DNA from: Diplonema japonicum
Taxonomy: Eukaryota; Euglenozoa; Diplonemea; Diplonemida; Diplonemidae
Length of the DNA: 64,000 nt
Assembly (NCBI GenBank): GCA_964019335.1
Contig: OZ025675.1
Coordinates: forward strand, 500,501 to 564,500
Direction of reading: 5' to 3'
Under the pieces are notes generated by a model. That model did not search any database, was not told where the DNA came from, and saw nothing but the letters and a program-made list of their open reading frames with translations. The translations under genes and the position numbers were made by a program. Shown here piece by piece: positions 46,501 to 56,460 of the stretch (its first letter is position 1; each line of letters opens with the position of its first letter).

Positions 46501-49500
46501 TTCACACACCTCGCAGGACCATCCACTTTGACGATGGTGGTGTCAGCATCACAGGTGCAGGTGAAGTCGTGTTGGCTTGTCTTCGCCTTGTTGGGGTCGT
46601 TGCAGGTCTGACCCGAACCACATGGGGATTTCGTTCCCGAACTGCTGGATCCACCGACAGGAGGTGCAGGGGGGACATTGCATTCATCGATCTCACAGGT
46701 AGCAGAGGTACCAGTTGCAACAACACCGTTGGTGCAGGTGCAGGTGAAGTCGTTCATACTCTTCAGACCAGTGTCAGGGTCGTTGCAGGTCTGACCAGTC
46801 CCACAAGGAGTAGCATCACACTCATCCTTCACACACCTGGCAGGGCCGTCCACCTTTACAATCGTGGTGTCAGCATCACAGGTGCAGGTGAAGTCGTGTT
46901 GGCTGGTCTTCGCCTTGTTCGGGTCGTTGCAAGTCTGACCAGTCCCACAAGGAGCAGGTGTTTTCGCACATTCATCGATCTCACAAGTTGCGGAGGTACC
47001 AGTCGCTACAACACCGTTGGTGCAGGTGCAGGTGAAGTCGTTCATGCTCTTTAAACCAGTGTCGGGGTCGTTACATGTCTGACCAGTCCCACAAGGCTTC
47101 GCATCGCACTCATCCTTCACACACCTTGCAGGACCATCCACCTTTACGATGGTTGTGTCAGCATCACAGGTGCAGGTGAAGTCGTGCTGGCTAGTCTTCG
47201 CCTTGTTGGGGTCATTACAGGTCTGACCGGTTGGGCACGGAGCTGGTGTCGCCGCACACTCGTCGATTTCACAAGTGGCGGAAGTACCGGTTGAAATAAC
47301 CCCATTGCCGCAGGTGCAGGTGAAGTCGTTCATGCTCACAAGACTTGTGTCAGGATCTTGGCAAGTCTGCCCGGTACCACAAGGCATAGCATCACACTCG
47401 TCCTTCATGCACCTCGCAGGACCATCCACTTTGACAATCGTAGTATCAGCAACACAGGTGCAGGTGAAGTCATGTTGGCTATTCTTCGCCTTGTTGGGGT
47501 CGTTGCAAGTCTGACCAGTACCACAAGGAGCAGGTGTTTTCGCGCATTCATCAATCTCACAGGTGGCGGAGGTACCAGTCGCTACAACACCGTTGGTACA
47601 GGTGCAGGTGAAGTCGTTCATGTTGCGTAGGCCTGTGTCAGGGTCATTACATGTCTGACCAGTGCCACAAGGAGTAGCATCACACTCATCCTTCACACAC
47701 CTGGCAGGGCCGTCCACCTTTACAATCGTGGTGTCAGCATCACAGGTGCAGGTGAAGTCGTGTTGGCTGGTCTTCGCCTTGTTGGGGTCGTTGCAAGTCT
47801 GACCAGTACCACAAGGAGCAGGTGTTTTCGCACACTCATCAATCTCACAAGTGGCGGAGGTACCAGTAGCAACAACACCGTTGGTGCAGGTGCAGGTGTA
47901 GTCGTTCATGCTCTTTAAACCAGTGTCGGGGTCGTTACATGTCTGACCAGTCCCACAAGGCTTCGCATCGCACTCATCCTTCACACACCTTGCAGGACCA
48001 TCCACCGTTACGATGGTTGTGTCAGCATCACAGGTGCAGGTGAAGTCGTGCTGGCTAGTCTTCGCCTTGTTGGGGTCATTACAGGTCTGACCGGTTGGGC
48101 ACGGAGCTGGTGTCGCCGCACACTCATCAATCTCACAAGTGGCGGAGGTACCAGTCGCTACAACACCGTTGGTGCAGGTGCAGGTGAAGTCATTCACGCT
48201 TTTCAGCCCAACATCAGGGTCGTTGCAGGTCTGACCCATCCCACAGGGCATGGCATCACACTCGTCTTTGACACATCTGGCAGGTCCGTCTGTTTGCTTT
48301 ATGCTTGTGTCGGCATCACAGGTGCAGGTGAAGTCGTGCTGACTGTTCTTAGCCTTGTTGGGGTCGTTGCAGGTCTGACTACTCCCACAAGGAGCAGGTG
48401 TCTTTGCACACTCATCAATCTCACAGGTGGCCGAGGTACCAGTAGCAACAACACCATTAGCACATGTGCAGGTGTAGTCGTTCATGCTCCTCAGACCAGT
48501 GTCAGGGTCATTGCAGGTCTGACCAGTCCCACAAGGAGTAGCATCACACTCATCCTTCACACACCTGGCAGGACCATCCACCTGAACAATTGTCATGTCG
48601 GCATCACAGGTGCAGGTGAAGTCGTGCTGTTTGTTCTTTGCCTTGTTGGGGTCGTTGCAGGTCTGACCCATGGGGCACGGAGCTGGTGTTGCCGCACACT
48701 CATCGATCTCACAAGTGGCCGAGGTACCAGTCGCTACAACACCGTTGGTGCACGTGCAGGTGAAATCATTCAGATTCTTCAGGCCAGTATTGGGGTCGTT
48801 ACATGTCTCACCAGTCCCACAAGGAGTAGCATCGCACTCATCCTTCACACACCTGGCAGGACCATCCGTCTGTACGATACTGTTGTCAGCAACACAGGTG
48901 CAGGTGAAGTCGTGCTGCTTGTTCTTCGCCTTGTTGGGGTCGTTGCAAGTCTGACCAGTACCACAAGGAGCAGGAGTCTTCGCACATTCATCAATCTCAC
49001 ACGTAGCGGAGGTACCAGTAGCAACAACACCATTGCCGCAGGTGCAGGTGAAGTCGTTGGTGTTAACAACAGCAGTGTCTGGATCATTGCAAGTCTGCCC
49101 AGTCCCACAAGGCATGGCAGTACACTCGTCCAAGATGCAAGTGGCAGCACCACCAGTCATGGTCCCCGACTTGGGAGCCGTGCAAGTGCACACGTAGTCC
49201 ATGAGCTTCGCGGCCGAAGTGTCGGCATCGCTGCAGGTCTGCCCAGCCCCGCACGGGTTGGCGTCGCACTCATCAAGAACACAGCTTGCCCCAGTGCCAG
49301 TCGCCGTCCCTGACCCGGTGGTGCAAGTGCACACGAAGTCCATCGAAGGGGCCGATGCCTTGTCAGGGTCTGTGCAGCTCTGCCCAGCGGGGCAGGGGGT
49401 CGAGGCACACTCGTCGTTCGAACCAGTGCTGCAGGTCGCAGGCCCACCGACATTCGTCATCATTGTGTTCGGGGCGGGGCACGTGCACACGAAGTCTTTC

Positions 49501-52500
49501 AGCACCGCCGCTGACTTGTTCGGGTCTTCACAAGTTTGCCCAGCAGCACAAGGGTTCGATGTGCACTCATCCTTCGTGCAGGTGGCCGGACCATCAGTCT
49601 TCACGATGCTCATATCATTGTCACAGGTGCAGGTGAAGTCGTGGAGCTTGTTGGCCGCAGTGTCTGGGTCGCTGCAGGTCTGACCAGTCCCACAGGGAGC
49701 AGGCATTGCAGTACATTCATCGTTGGTGCAGGTGGCAGGTCCGCCAGTTACCACAATTGTGCTACCAGTGCAAGTGCAGGTGTAGTCACCAGTGGAGCTC
49801 GGAGAGCTGTTCGGGTCTTTGCAGTCCTGCCCGGTACCGCAAGGGTTGCTGGTGCATTCATCTTTTGTGCAGGTGGCCGGACCATCGGTCTTCTTCACAG
49901 ACATGTCATTATCGCAGGTGCAAACGAAATCGTGTAGTTTGTTGGCCGCAGTATCAGGATCGCTGCAGGTTTGGCCCGTTCCACAAGGAGCAGGCATTGC
50001 AGTGCACTCGTCGTTGGTGCAGGTGGCCGGACCACCAGTCACCTTGATGGTTGTTCCAGTACAGGTGCAGGTGTAATCACCAGTGGAGCTGGGTGAGTTG
50101 TTTGGGTCGTTGCAGTCCTGTCCAGTCCCACAAGGGTTGGTCGAGCACTCATCCTTCGTGCAGGTGGCCGGACCATCAACCTTCTTCACAGACATGTCGT
50201 TGTCACAGGTGCAGGTGAAGTCGTGAAGCATGTTGGCCGCCGTGTCAGGGTCATTGCAAGTCTGACCAGTACCACAAGGAGCAGGCATTGCAGTGCACTC
50301 GTCGTTGGTACAGGTGGCGGGACCACCAGTAACCTTGATGGTTGTTCCAGTGCAAGTGCAGGTGTAGTCACCAGTGGAACTCGGCGATTTATTCGCGTCG
50401 TTGCAGTCCTGTCCGTTTCCACAAGGGTTGGTCGAGCACTCATCCTTCGTGCAGGTGGCCGGACCATCCGTCTTCTTCACAGACATGTCATTGTCACAGG
50501 TGCAGGTGAAGTCGTGGAGCTTGTTGGCCGCAGTGTCAGGGTCGTTACAAGTCTGACCAGTCCCACAAGGAGCAGGCATTGCCGTGCACTCGTCGTTGGT
50601 GCAGGTGGCGGGACCACCAGCAACCTTTATTGTTGTTCCAGTACAGGTGCAGGTGTAGTCACCAGTGGAGCTGGGTGAGTTGTTGGGGTCGTTGCAGTCC
50701 TGTCCAGCCCCACATGGGTTACTGGAACACTCATCCTTCGTGCAAGTAGCGGGACCGTCCATCTTTACAATAGATTTGTCGTTGTCACAGGTGCAGGTGA
50801 AGTCGTGAAGTTTATTTGCCGCTGTGTTGGGGTCATTACAGGTCTGACCAGTCCCACAAGGAGCAGGCATTGCAGTGCACTCGTCGTTGGTACAGGTGGC
50901 GGGACCACCAGTAACCTTGATGGTTGTTCCAGTACAGGTGCAGGTGTAGTCACCAGTGGAGCTGGGTGAGTTGTTGGGGTCGTTGCAGTCCTGCCCAGTA
51001 CCGCAAGGGTTGGTCGAGCACTCATCCTTCGTGCAGGTGGCCGGGCCGTCCGTCTTCTTCACAGACATGTCATTGTCACAGGTGCAGGTGAAGTCGTGAA
51101 GCATGTTGGCCGCTGTGTCAGGGTCATTGCAAGTCTGACCAGTACCACAAGGAGCAGGCATTGCAGTGCACTCGTCATTTGTGCAGGTGGCGGGACCACC
51201 AGTAACCTTGATGGTTGTACCAGTACAGGTGCAGGTGTAGTCACCAGTGGAGCTGGGTGAGTTGTTGGGGTCGTTGCAGTCTTGTCCAGTACCGCAGGGG
51301 CCGGTCGAGCACTCATCCTTCGTGCAGGTGGCGGGACCATCAACCTTCTTCACAGACATGTCATTGTCACAGGTGCAGGTGAAGTCGTGGAGCTTGTTGG
51401 CCGCCGTGTCAGGGTCATTGCAGGTTTGACCAGTCCCACAAGGAGCAGGCATTGCAGTACACTCGTCGTTGGTACAGGTGGCGGGACCACCAGTAACCTT
51501 GATGGTTGTTCCAGTACAGGTGCAGGTGTAGTCACCAGTGGAGCTGGGTGAGTTGTTGGGGTCGTTGCAGTCCTGTCCAGTTCCACAGGGGTTGGTCGAA
51601 CACTCATCCTTCGTGCAAGTAGCCGGACCGTCCGTCTTTACAACCGACTTGTCGTTGTCACAAGTGCAGGTGAAGTCGTGGAGCTTGTTGGCCGCAGTGT
51701 CAGGGTCATTACAGGTCTGACCAGTCCCACAAGGAGCAGGCATTGCCGTGCACTCGTCGTTGGTGCAGGTGGCGGGACCACCAGTAACCTTGATGGTTGT
51801 TCCAGTACAGGTGCAGGTGTAGTCACCAGTGGAGCTGGGTGAGTTGTTGGGGTCGTTGCAGTCCTGCCCAGTCCCACAGGGGTTGGTCGAGCACTCATCC
51901 TTCGTGCAGGTGGCCGGACCGTCAGTCTTCTTCACCGACTTGTCATTGTCACAGGTGCAGGTGAAGTCGTGAAGCATGTTGGCCGCAGTGTCAGGGTCAT
52001 TACAGGTCTGACCAGTCCCACAAGGAGCAGGCATTGCCGTGCACTCGTCGTTGGTGCAGGTGGCCGGACCACCAGTAACCTTGATGTTCGTCCCGGTGCA
52101 AGTGCAGACGTAGTCTCCCGTAGAGCTCGGTGAGGCGTCAAGATCTTTGCAGTCCTGCCCGTTACCGCAAGGGTTGCTGGTACACTCATCCTTCGTGCAA
52201 GTGGCGGGACCATCAACCTTCTTCACAGACATGTCATTGTCACAGGTGCAGGTGAAGTCGTGGAGCTTGTTGGCCGCTGTGTCAGGGTCATTGCAAGTCT
52301 GACCAGTCCCACAGGGAGCTGGTGTGGCTGTGCACTCGTCGTTGGTACAGGTGGCCGGACCACCAGTAACCTTGATGGTTGTTCCAGTACAGGTGCAGGT
52401 GTAGTCACCAGTGGAACTGGGTGAGTTGTTGGGGTCGTTGCAGTCCTGCCCGGTCCCACAGGGGTTGGTCGAGCACTCATCCTTCGTGCAGGTGGCCGGA

Positions 52501-54257
52501 CCGTCCGTCTTCTTCACCGACTTGTCATTGTCACAGGTGCAGGTGAAGTCGTGGAGCTTGTTGGCCGCTGTGTCAGGGTCGTTACAAGTCTGACCAGTCC
52601 CACAAGGAGCAGGCATTGCAGTGCACTCGTCGTTGGTGCAGGTGGCGGGACCACCAGTAACCTTGATTGTTGTTCCAGTACAGGTGCAGGTGTAGTCACC
52701 AGTGGAACTAGGTGCTGTGTCGGGGTCGTTGCAGTCCTGTCCCGTACCGCAAGGGTTGCTGGTGCACTCGTCCTTCGTACAGGTAGCCGGGCCGTCCGTC
52801 TTCTTCACAGACATGTCGTTGTCACAGGTGCAGGTGAAGTCGTGGAGCACGTTTGCAGAGGTGTCGGGGTCCTTGCAGGTCTGACCAGTCCCACAAGGCT
52901 TCGCATCACACTCATCGGTGGTGCAAGAGGCGGGGCCGCCGGTGGTCTTGATCGTTGTACCGGTGCAAGTGCAGGTGTAGTCGCTGGTAGAACCAGGGGA
53001 GGTGTCAGGGTCCTTGCAGTCCTGTCCAGTACCACAGGGGTTCGTGGTGCACTCATCCTTCGTGCAGGTGGCCGGACCGTCCGTCTTCACAACACTCATG
53101 TCGCTGTCGCAGGTGCAGGTGAAGTCGTGGGACTTGCTGGCCGCAGTGTCGGGGTCGTTGCAGGTCTGCCCGGTACCGCAAGGAGCAGGGGTCGCTGCGC
53201 ACTCGTCGATGGTGCAGGTGGGCTGCGAACCGGTCGCCTTCGTCGCCGTGTCAGAGGTACAGGTGCACACGTAGTCGTTGGAGGCGGTCTGGTCGGGGTC
53301 GTTGCAGGTCTGGTCGGAGCCGCACGGGTTGGAAGAGCACTCATCGGTCGTCGGCGGGCTGTTCTTGCACCCAGTGGCCGCCGTGTTGGGTTTCCCGACG
53401 TTCTTGAAGTAGTCCTTTCCTGCTCCCATGCTTCCGAAGTTTCCTGCGCTGAAGTAGTTGCACATGAAGTACACGCTGGTCATCGAGCCCGACTTCACGT
53501 GGCACAGGGCGCACCCGATCTCAGTGCTGTCCTTCCAAGCGACCTGTGTCATGTGTCCCGTTGTACCGGTGTTCGAGGCCGTGTCGTAGTTCCAGCATCC
53601 CTCCTCACCGCAGAACCAGGAGTTCGTCCCGTCGGCCGTGTCGTAGTCGTGGACCATTGTCTGGCCGCCGACCATCGCGATGTTCTCGCCATAGCGCACC
53701 CCGTTGTTGCTGGGGGGGCTGTTGTGGGTGAGGGAGCCGGAGGAACAGGTTTTGGTGAAACCCTGACTGCTGATGGTGTATGAGGCGATGGTGTTGCTGT
53801 AGGTGAGGGGACAGGCCCCGTGCTTGGCGCGAAGCTCGTTGTGCTTGTTGAGCACCTGGTCAATCTGCCACTGCGAGAGCTCCGTGTAGCAAGGGGTCCC
53901 CGTCGCAGCACCGCACTTCCCTGACCTTGGGGGTGCGGGTGTTGCCTTCTCGTCGTAGGTCCCAGGGGCACAGGAGCAAGCCTTGCACCCACCCATGTTC
54001 ACGAGCTGCGGGCAGTCATAGTTGCCGTTCAGGAGGTCCTGGCACTTGTAGCCGCTGAACTCGTCTGTGCAGCTGCTGGCTCCCCCTGGCTTCTGGCACC
54101 ACGCGAGCTTCGAGTCGCAGGCACCGCTTAACATTGCATCCCTCGACCCGTCCATCAGGTTGGACACCTCACGGCGTCCTATTGTCAGGTTGTACGGATT
54201 TTCAGCTGAGAACACTGCCATGCTGCCAACAAAGGCAGTTGCGAGGAACGCTGCCAT
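43584..54257 (-). CDS. Giant SCP/EGF-repeat membrane protein, copy 2
   Basis: The frame has 3557 codons, 579 more than copy 1, with the same plan: signal peptide, Cys-rich segment, SCP domain, EGF modules (about 75), membrane helix and 36-residue tail. The extra length is added EGF pairs in two places: the TNDECTAMPAP/TKDECSTNPC part and the CEIDECAKTPAP/CVKDECDA part. Ends are nearly base-identical to copy 1, including the tail. The SCP domain is instead clearly diverged (HNELRAKHGACPLTYSNTIASYT, VRYGENIAMVG), so the head and the stalk have evolved separately. The 51-nt intron-like stretch is present at 44487-44537. A CACCACAAG-type site and GGCGTAATACACC lie upstream of the ATG. The frame is intact, so it is likely functional. 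Confidence 0.85.
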   Translation of the reverse strand: MAAFLATAFVGSMAVFSAENPYNLTIGRREVSNLMDGSRDAMLSGACDSKLAWCQKPGGASSCTDEFSGYKCQDLLNGNYDCPQLVNMGGCKACSCAPGTYDEKATPAPPRSGKCGAATGTPCYTELSQWQIDQVLNKHNELRAKHGACPLTYSNTIASYTISSQGFTKTCSSGSLTHNSPPSNNGVRYGENIAMVGGQTMVHDYDTADGTNSWFCGEEGCWNYDTASNTGTTGHMTQVAWKDSTEIGCALCHVKSGSMTSVYFMCNYFSAGNFGSMGAGKDYFKNVGKPNTAATGCKNSPPTTDECSSNPCGSDQTCNDPDQTASNDYVCTCTSDTATKATGSQPTCTIDECAATPAPCGTGQTCNDPDTAASKSHDFTCTCDSDMSVVKTDGPATCTKDECTTNPCGTGQDCKDPDTSPGSTSDYTCTCTGTTIKTTGGPASCTTDECDAKPCGTGQTCKDPDTSANVLHDFTCTCDNDMSVKKTDGPATCTKDECTSNPCGTGQDCNDPDTAPSSTGDYTCTCTGTTIKVTGGPATCTNDECTAMPAPCGTGQTCNDPDTAANKLHDFTCTCDNDKSVKKTDGPATCTKDECSTNPCGTGQDCNDPNNSPSSTGDYTCTCTGTTIKVTGGPATCTNDECTATPAPCGTGQTCNDPDTAANKLHDFTCTCDNDMSVKKVDGPATCTKDECTSNPCGNGQDCKDLDASPSSTGDYVCTCTGTNIKVTGGPATCTNDECTAMPAPCGTGQTCNDPDTAANMLHDFTCTCDNDKSVKKTDGPATCTKDECSTNPCGTGQDCNDPNNSPSSTGDYTCTCTGTTIKVTGGPATCTNDECTAMPAPCGTGQTCNDPDTAANKLHDFTCTCDNDKSVVKTDGPATCTKDECSTNPCGTGQDCNDPNNSPSSTGDYTCTCTGTTIKVTGGPATCTNDECTAMPAPCGTGQTCNDPDTAANKLHDFTCTCDNDMSVKKVDGPATCTKDECSTGPCGTGQDCNDPNNSPSSTGDYTCTCTGTTIKVTGGPATCTNDECTAMPAPCGTGQTCNDPDTAANMLHDFTCTCDNDMSVKKTDGPATCTKDECSTNPCGTGQDCNDPNNSPSSTGDYTCTCTGTTIKVTGGPATCTNDECTAMPAPCGTGQTCNDPNTAANKLHDFTCTCDNDKSIVKMDGPATCTKDECSSNPCGAGQDCNDPNNSPSSTGDYTCTCTGTTIKVAGGPATCTNDECTAMPAPCGTGQTCNDPDTAANKLHDFTCTCDNDMSVKKTDGPATCTKDECSTNPCGNGQDCNDANKSPSSTGDYTCTCTGTTIKVTGGPATCTNDECTAMPAPCGTGQTCNDPDTAANMLHDFTCTCDNDMSVKKVDGPATCTKDECSTNPCGTGQDCNDPNNSPSSTGDYTCTCTGTTIKVTGGPATCTNDECTAMPAPCGTGQTCSDPDTAANKLHDFVCTCDNDMSVKKTDGPATCTKDECTSNPCGTGQDCKDPNSSPSSTGDYTCTCTGSTIVVTGGPATCTNDECTAMPAPCGTGQTCSDPDTAANKLHDFTCTCDNDMSIVKTDGPATCTKDECTSNPCAAGQTCEDPNKSAAVLKDFVCTCPAPNTMMTNVGGPATCSTGSNDECASTPCPAGQSCTDPDKASAPSMDFVCTCTTGSGTATGTGASCVLDECDANPCGAGQTCSDADTSAAKLMDYVCTCTAPKSGTMTGGAATCILDECTAMPCGTGQTCNDPDTAVVNTNDFTCTCGNGVVATGTSATCEIDECAKTPAPCGTGQTCNDPNKAKNKQHDFTCTCVADNSIVQTDGPARCVKDECDATPCGTGETCNDPNTGLKNLNDFTCTCTNGVVATGTSATCEIDECAATPAPCPMGQTCNDPNKAKNKQHDFTCTCDADMTIVQVDGPARCVKDECDATPCGTGQTCNDPDTGLRSMNDYTCTCANGVVATGTSATCEIDECAKTPAPCGSSQTCNDPNKAKNSQHDFTCTCDADTSIKQTDGPARCVKDECDAMPCGMGQTCNDPDVGLKSVNDFTCTCTNGVVATGTSATCEIDECAATPAPCPTGQTCNDPNKAKTSQHDFTCTCDADTTIVTVDGPARCVKDECDAKPCGTGQTCNDPDTGLKSMNDYTCTCTNGVVATGTSATCEIDECAKTPAPCGTGQTCNDPNKAKTSQHDFTCTCDADTTIVKVDGPARCVKDECDATPCGTGQTCNDPDTGLRNMNDFTCTCTNGVVATGTSATCEIDECAKTPAPCGTGQTCNDPNKAKNSQHDFTCTCVADTTIVKVDGPARCMKDECDAMPCGTGQTCQDPDTSLVSMNDFTCTCGNGVISTGTSATCEIDECAATPAPCPTGQTCNDPNKAKTSQHDFTCTCDADTTIVKVDGPARCVKDECDAKPCGTGQTCNDPDTGLKSMNDFTCTCTNGVVATGTSATCEIDECAKTPAPCGTGQTCNDPNKAKTSQHDFTCTCDADTTIVKVDGPARCVKDECDATPCGTGQTCNDPDTGLKSMNDFTCTCTNGVVATGTSATCEIDECNVPPAPPVGGSSSSGTKSPCGSGQTCNDPNKAKTSQHDFTCTCDADTTIVKVDGPARCVKDECDSMPCGTGQTCNDPDTLLTKLNDFTCTCTNGVVATGTSATCEIDECAATPNPCPMGQTCNDPNKAKTSQHDFTCTCDADTTIVRTDGPAKCERDECDAKPCGTGQTCNDPNIGLNNMNDYTCTCSNGVVATGTSATCEIDECAKTPAPCGMGQTCNDPNKAKTSQHDFTCTCDADTAIVQLDGPARCEKNECDSDPCGTGQTCNDPNTGLKDLNDYTCTCTNGVVATGTSATCEIDECMRTPAPCGTGQTCNDPNKAKTSQHDFTCTCDEDTTIVQVDGPARCAKDECNAKPCGAEQSCNDPDTAAGSKNDFTCTCIKTLLNVTGQAVPNCGTDECVTNPCGTGQGCEDPNMLVTGDFECSCPFGSEHNKGAPVEKCDECAVGNVGSPCTWVGHPEVTETCSDPNPAADSLNDFVCTCPNGVSMVGGPAECETTGECASKPCGDFQVCSDPDLNKDGDFMCSCSVGEGTMTGGPATCVYDECKAKGQSLSPCPVLTQECSDPNTSPGSTLDFVCSCKDGPNGEKINASKVGGAANCAGDTNAPDTEAPMTMAPADECSTNPCDGQECSDPTGAATTGDFVCTCKSKGTTKTGGPVAGCTDFDECQADPAPCGKNQMCNDPSPVVSSKKDFVCTCNTNNKTMTAAPVSDCPVVCAFKSIIIIITITTPQPATDAPVSPPTTAAPVTHDDECAKHPCNGQECYDPTGMSTEGDFMCTCEESEETKVGAPVASCGVKDECKAGQAVCGDFQDCEDKNTKKNSLHDFVCSCKVGYEGHSTVGRATTCTMKTECSSDPCGGQECTDATGMATLGDYVCSCAGSGKTMKGTKVANCDTLDECLGNPCGDGEKCVEGRKTKNSLKDYTCSCMDGSGVSNRGGPVLLGCDGYALSPLNLQAAGGNDKTPVEESSSSSTPAWIWLLIIAASLAACGGLAFTVWKRHQGDVTMQEFLTGVSEAEPTQMMQGHREHASV
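44487..44537 (-). other. Putative 51-nt in-frame intron, copy 2
   Basis: Identical to the stretch at 32085-32135, with GTATGT and CACAG ends. Confidence 0.6.
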
Positions 54258-54917
54258 CTTTTTCTTATTCTTCCTTTTTTAGGTGTATTACGCCCTTGTG
54301 GTGAAGAGATCGTTGTTTTTTTTTCTTTTTTTTTTTTTTTTTTGCCCCTAATCAATCTTTTTACATTAATCCAGGGCCCCCGGAAAAGTGGATAGACCGG
54401 CGATCGCCGATCGAAGTAATTCTTGTTGAAAATTGCCCTCGGCACACAGACAGACATTGGAGGCAACTCATGCTCACCAGTAAACAGATTGCTTATTACT
54501 CCAGTTTAAGAGGGGCATGCAACAGCAGTACTGGAGTTAAGGCACATTTACTGCACTTCGTCAGGGCTTACTTGTGTAACGTGTTCATCTCCTGTACCAA
54601 AATTCGTAATTCCGTGATTTCTTTATTTTTTTTATTTAATTCTGAGCAGCTCTCTTAAAGAACTTAGGCAGGCCCCCCGGTAAGGTGGGGATAGACCGGC
54701 GATCGCCTGTCTAAGCAATTCTTTTTGAAAACGTCGCCTGTCTACGTGGACCGGCGAATTTCTAGTACCTGCGGTAGGCCATAAGGGGGCAGGGGTTGCC
54801 CCTTTGTGAGGAATCTTTCTCTTTTTATTAATCACGGGGTGTGTGGTTTTAGTCCGCATTGCATTGCCTGCACCCACTGAATAATAAACTGCAGAAGAGT
54901 TCCCCCCCATCGGTTCT
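54258..54917. other. Spacer upstream of giant gene copy 2, with a direct repeat
   Basis: A block at 54372-54440 (CAGGGCCCCCGG…GATAGACCGGCGATCGCC…) recurs at 54669-54736 in direct orientation, about 300 nt apart. The part between and to the right shows no gene. The repeats could be target-linked ends of a transposon insertion or the edges of the neighbouring hAT remnant. Confidence 0.45.
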
Positions 54918-55620
54918 GTGAACGGGTTGCTTCATGGAGCAAGCTCGCCTCATGTCGAGAACCCCCCATGGACGAACTTTTGCGTGTCCCACGGAGTCCA
55001 ACTCAGTTCCACGGCATCCAGTCTGTGCCACGAAAAGGTACACAAACCGGACTTCAGCGCTCTGATGGGCAACGTGAAGCAGCGGTTAGCGCCGCAGCCG
55101 GAGTTGCAAGCTGCCGGTTTATTCGATCTTGACCATAAAATCTATGCAGGGGACAGGCCCGAAATCGAAACAGCTAAGCAGTTTCGAGCCGTTGCTCCAC
55201 CACTTAGGCAATCAGTTCTCCATAGAACTTGGCAAAGAGGCTTAGGATAAAGTATGAAGCCAGATAACTGGGTTAAGGCCGTGCGAGAAGACATCAGTCT
55301 AGTGGTGGCTGAGCTTTTCAAGCTCAAGACTAGTTCTTCTCCCATCAACCACGACACCATCAGGGGGACTCTAGAGGGCTCTTTCCTAAGCCCTGCATCG
55401 ATAGAGTTCTTCTTGCTCTACAGCAGCGGTCGAACGCAGTTTCAGCAAGCTGCGCCTCGTGTTCACAAGGCTCAGGACATCAATTAAACCTGAGAAACTG
55501 AACTGTCTGGTAGATGTTTTGAGTGAAGACTTCATCAGTTGCGTCGTAAGACGGTTTCATGATATTCCGACAAGCAGACGGCATGTGCACCTTACTGAGG
55601 CTGAGTTTCTGGAGGAGTAG
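54918..55620 (+). mobile_element. hAT-family transposon remnant
   Basis: The best piece is 55411-55620, which reads STAAVERSFSKLRLVFTRLR followed by IKPEKLNCLVDVLSED, the C-terminal dimerisation domain of hAT transposases, ending at a TAG. Upstream frames (54918-55250 and 55254-55487) may be other parts of the same gene (for example LFDLDHKIYAGDRPE). They are out of frame with each other and too decayed to assign with confidence. No terminal inverted repeats were identified. Confidence 0.6.
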
Positions 55621-55999
55621 CACAAACGTTCAGGGAGAAAAAACTCAAAGTGCAGGACAAACCCCCTCATGGAGGGCCGCCAAAAAAAAAAAAAAAGTGT
55701 TCAAGCCAACGAGAGGCCCTATTAACGTTCACCCCTATTTTTATTTTTTTTTTGAAAAAAAAGGGTCAAAAAATCGGCCAAAAAGCACCGCAGGTCTATC
55801 GAAAAAAACCCATTTTGAACCGGGGGCCCTGACTTAGGCTAGAAGAAATAAAATCAGGGTTTCGCTTTATTTCACGCCCAGACCTGGGCGGTGAAATAAA
55901 AGTATCTGATTTTTTTTTTTTTTTCTTCATGTTTTTAAGCTAAACGTTGCTGGGCGTGAAAATCAGGTACTTAATTTCACGTCCAGACTCTATTTTTTT
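55621..55999. other. Low-complexity spacer with a small foldback
   Basis: A hairpin TTATTTCACGCCCAG…CTGGGCGGTGAAATAA at 55868-55900 belongs to the TTATTTCAC foldback family. The rest is A-rich. Confidence 0.45.
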
Positions 56000-56008
56000 T
56001 CGAGCAAA

Positions 56009-56460
56009 ATGGGAAGAAAACCGAAGGCGACCGGGAAGTGAGCCAAGGGCATCAGCCTCGAGAAAAGCCAAAACCGCCCCCTTCGACATAGCCCACTTCT
56101 TGGATTCTCTCCAGGTGGCCGTGGAAACTCCGTGCCTTTTGTACGAGTTCCTTAATAAATAAAAGCTGTGAAAGTTTTTTTGGCTCTCTTATCGACAGCT
56201 ACCAAAACAACTATAAACGACTATCAAAACAAAATCGGGGAACCAGTTTCAGCAGCTTCTGTTTGCACCTATGCACATTGGGTTGTTGCGTTCAAAACTC
56301 AAAACCCATGTCGGAAAGAAGCTCTCGCGGAATACTGAGGGGATCCACTTCAAGAAGATTAGGCCCAGCTCCATGGAACATGTTCTGACGGACGTCATGA
56401 CCATTCTTGGGACAAAGTTCTCGCCTTCGCGGCTGATATGCAAAGGTAGGACTGAGCCCC
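56009..56460 (+). pseudogene. Pogo-like transposase fossil
   Basis: Short pieces match the transposase at 22411-24211. The clearest are QNKIGEPVSAASVCTYA (compare QNELGEPISAQQICTYA) and TILGTKFSPSRLICKGRTEP (compare SLAGDKLHPQLIYKGRTEP). An upstream piece starting MGRKPKATGK is probably the N-terminus. The catalytic segments in between are deleted and stops are frequent. It ends in a poly-C tract (56458-56480). Confidence 0.6.
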
